Assembly: GCA_965661165.1 (NCBI GenBank)
Contig: CBFICL010000036.1
Coordinates: 1-8,876 of the forward strand
DNA length: 8,876 nucleotides
Reading direction: 5' to 3'
Source: Hepatobacter sp965661165
GTDB lineage: Bacteria; Pseudomonadota; Alphaproteobacteria; Holosporales; Hepatobacteraceae
The translations under genes were made by a program, and so were the position numbers. The notes below the pieces were generated by a model, which saw nothing but the letters and a program-made list of their open reading frames with translations, did not search any database and was not told the DNA's origin. This document shows, piece after piece, positions 7,613-8,876 of this stretch; the stretch's first letter is position 1; every line of letters begins with the position of its first letter.

Positions 7613-7615
7613 TAC

Positions 7616-8155
7616 CTAAACATGGGACAAAACGCCTTCCTTAAGGCGCATAAGGGCAGATCGCAAAGAGCTGTCCATCATTTTCGAACGCCAAACCCAC
7701 ACACTGCCTGCTAAAAGGGTGGGTTCGTGATGGGCATGCAAGCGAACGGGTTTTTGAAAGGTGTTTTCCAATGCTGCTGTTTTGTTTTTGACTTCTGTGT
7801 CAGACAAAGGTGTTGATGTGGCAAGATGGACAGTCTCATAGCGCTGGGCCTCAAGGTGGTGAAGCAAATCAGGCAGCAGCCCAAGACGACCATTGGAGGT
7901 CAGCAGGTGAAGATAGGCTATGATGGCTTTGCTTAAGCCAAGCTTGCGGGCCACGCTCACTACAATGGTGGCCGCTTGGCGACGAGGAAGTCCTGATGTG
8001 ATCAAACGCCAAGCTTGGTGCCCGCACACAGCATGGGCTACCTTGTTAAGCTCTGAAAGCAGGGGCATGCCGGCGCCTGGTAATGTATGAAACAACTGAA
8101 CGTACCGCGAAAGCTCAGCACTTGGACCCTGAACAAGCAGTTGGTTGATGCCCAC
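7616..8155 (-). CDS. atpH: ATP synthase F1 delta subunit (OSCP type), GTG start
   Basis: Delta joins the top of F1 to the peripheral stalk. From the GTG at 8155 the protein is 179 residues, the usual size (about 175-190). SRYVQLFHTL at 16-25 matches the family's N-terminal RYAxALFxLA helix, and LLSELNKV at 32-39 matches the next helix. The segment GRLGLLPDLLHHLEA at 89-103 and the C-terminal block EPTLLAGSVWVWRSKMMDSSLRSAL at 144-168 (family: DPSLIGG...VDSSLR) are diagnostic. The frame remains open upstream to an ATG at 8392, but that would add 79 residues with no resemblance to delta. Only the GTG has a strong Shine-Dalgarno site (GGAGG, 6 bases away) and gives the right length. It is the first gene of the operon, in front of atpA. 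The N-terminal half is fairly diverged, as is common for this subunit. Confidence 0.9.
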   Translation of the reverse strand: MGINQLLVQGPSAELSRYVQLFHTLPGAGMPLLSELNKVAHAVCGHQAWRLITSGLPRRQAATIVVSVARKLGLSKAIIAYLHLLTSNGRLGLLPDLLHHLEAQRYETVHLATSTPLSDTEVKNKTAALENTFQKPVRLHAHHEPTLLAGSVWVWRSKMMDSSLRSALMRLKEGVLSHV

Positions 8156-8161
8156 AAGAAC

Positions 8162-8166
8162 CCTCC
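8162..8166 (-). promoter_or_regulatory. Shine-Dalgarno site that fixes the atpH GTG start
   Basis: A perfect GGAGG (extended to GGAGGG) ends 6 bases before the GTG at 8155. None of the upstream in-frame start candidates combines such a site with family-like sequence, so this site decides the start. Confidence 0.75.
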
Positions 8167-8286
8167 ACTCAAAACATCTTCTTCTACATAGCACAGCCAC
8201 CCAAAGATCGGCAAGAGCTGACCCGGAAAATGGCGTGGAGATAGGGCTGGCTGGCTCCGTGTGTGATATGTGCCTTGCAAATAAAA

Positions 8287-8315
8287 AATATTTAAAAGAG
8301 ACATCTAAGAAACAA
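8287..8315 (-). promoter_or_regulatory. Candidate promoter of the atp operon
   Basis: In the AT-rich part of the divergent region the minus strand reads TTGTTT (8315-8310), a 17-base spacer, then AATATT (8292-8287), a 3/6 match to TTGACA and a 4/6 match to TATAAT. It would give a leader of roughly 120 bases before atpH. A weaker alternative nearer the gene is TTGCCG followed, 18 bases on, by TATGTA with an upstream TG. The choice between them is uncertain. Confidence 0.3.
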
Positions 8316-8318
8316 ACA

Positions 8319-8348
8319 TTGATCTTCAAAAAAGAAATACACAATAAA
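8319..8348 (+). promoter_or_regulatory. Candidate promoter of the secreted-protein gene
   Basis: On the plus strand TTGATC (8319-8324) is followed, after 18 bases, by AATAAA (8343-8348), matching 4 of 6 positions in each box. It would start transcription shortly before the ATG at 8373. The box lies back to back with the candidate atp promoter on the other strand. The AT-rich setting makes chance matches likely. Confidence 0.25.
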
Positions 8349-8372
8349 AGACAAAATTGGGATGGAATTGTT

Positions 8373-8876
8373 ATGGTGCACACGCGTGCCACGTGGTTGC
8401 TTTTTTTTATGCTTATTGCCCACCAACCGTGTTGGGGGAATATATTTGAAGGATATACATCGGCTGAAGACTATTGCCACGCGCACGGATGGGCGCCGCA
8501 AAGGCAAGAGGGATTGATTTTTCAAGACGCGCTTGATGTAGCCTGCCAGGACCGCGTGCGTCAAGATCAACAAAATGCACAAAATCCTATCCCCCAACCG
8601 AGGGGGCACCGGCAGCGACGTCGTTCTTTAGGAGATATGCCAACCCCACACGGGCTGCAACGTCCCCGCTCAGGCTCCTTTGGCGAAATTTTTACTGAGG
8701 AAAGTGATAGAGAGCCCAGCCGCTTGCAAGAATTGATGAGCACGCTGCAGTCCCCCTCGAGGTGGTTTAGATCAGGCAGGAACCAAAGGCAGAGCAGGGC
8801 AAGCGAAAGGCAACGTCTCCCCGTAGTATCCGGAGGGCATCCAGGTCCCAACCCTACCGTGCCTGAGATTCACATC
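8373..8876 (+). CDS. Unrecognised secreted protein, Arg/Gln/Ser-rich, N-terminal 168 residues (open at the right edge)
   Basis: From the ATG at 8373 the frame is open for 168 codons to the end of the window. The first 22 residues form a classical signal peptide: MVHTRATW, a hydrophobic core LLFFMLIA, then a likely cleavage near CWG/N at 20-23; there is no lipobox. The mature part begins IFEGYTSAEDYCHAHGW, with cysteines at 35 and 58 that could form a disulfide. From about residue 60 it becomes low-complexity and rich in Gln, Arg, Ser and Pro, including HRQRRRS (79-85) and RSGRNQRQSRASERQR (133-148), so it is probably disordered and strongly basic. GGA at 8364-8366, 6 bases before the ATG, may be the ribosome site. 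It diverges from atpH. I do not recognise the family. The signal peptide directly after the ATG and the absence of stops support a real gene, but function is unknown and the 3' part is not seen. Confidence 0.65.
   Translation, partial: MVHTRATWLLFFMLIAHQPCWGNIFEGYTSAEDYCHAHGWAPQRQEGLIFQDALDVACQDRVRQDQQNAQNPIPQPRGHRQRRRSLGDMPTPHGLQRPRSGSFGEIFTEESDREPSRLQELMSTLQSPSRWFRSGRNQRQSRASERQRLPVVSGGHPGPNPTVPEIHI

Noticed and set aside
8130..8215. Possible pair of compensating frameshifts in atpH, because another frame reads VEEDVLSGG near 8170-8190
   Set aside because: This depended on aligning the family N-terminus too far upstream. The real N-terminal helix is RYVQLFHTL, downstream of the GTG at 8155, so the region around 8170-8190 is leader and the resemblance is chance.
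8567..8851. Minus-strand open frame of 94 codons at the right end
   Set aside because: It is the antisense of the signal-peptide-bearing plus-strand frame. Its translation is Cys/Pro/Arg-rich with no recognisable feature, and no promoter or ribosome site accompanies it.

Overview
The window looks like the chromosome of an alphaproteobacterium of intermediate GC content. Three things point there. The F1 part of the ATP synthase stands alone as atpH-atpA-atpG-atpD-atpC, without the F0 genes atpB, atpE and atpF. AtpD carries a basic Ala/Pro/Lys/Thr-rich N-terminal extension of the kind common in alphaproteobacteria. The ComEC fragment has the alphaproteobacterial style of sequence around its PYGYD...GIGAKGF segment. 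A host-associated lineage (Holosporales or Rickettsiales type) is possible, given the short AtpC, the SbmA/YddA-type transporter and an unrecognised secreted protein, but the sequence does not prove it.

Layout, all on the minus strand except the last gene. Positions 8155 to 3312 hold the F1 operon in the order delta, alpha, gamma, beta, epsilon. It is tightly packed: a 16-base gap between atpH and atpA, no gap between atpA and atpG, a 7-base overlap between atpG and atpD, and a 4-base ATGA overlap between atpD and atpC. A small predicted lipoprotein gene (3247 to 2909) follows atpC. A 224-base intergenic region carries a good sigma-70-type promoter, which drives a two-gene unit: an SbmA/BacA/YddA-type ABC transporter (2684 to 954) and, 8 bases downstream, the first 315 codons of comEC, which runs off the left edge.

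At the right end an AT-rich divergent region of 217 bases (8156-8372) separates the atp operon from a plus-strand gene starting at 8373. That gene encodes a signal peptide followed by an Arg/Gln/Ser/Pro-rich protein and is still open at the right edge. I do not recognise the family.

Functionally, delta, alpha, gamma, beta and epsilon form the catalytic F1 head and stalk of ATP synthase, which must dock onto F0 subunits encoded elsewhere. The ABC transporter and ComEC are both inner-membrane transport proteins (probably peptide or amphiphile uptake, and single-stranded DNA uptake); their co-transcription is inferred from spacing. I found no RNA gene, CRISPR array, insertion sequence or convincing intrinsic terminator. 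The window is mostly ordinary housekeeping sequence. The least explained parts are the secreted protein at the right end, the lipoprotein behind atpC, and the modified ends of AtpD and AtpC.
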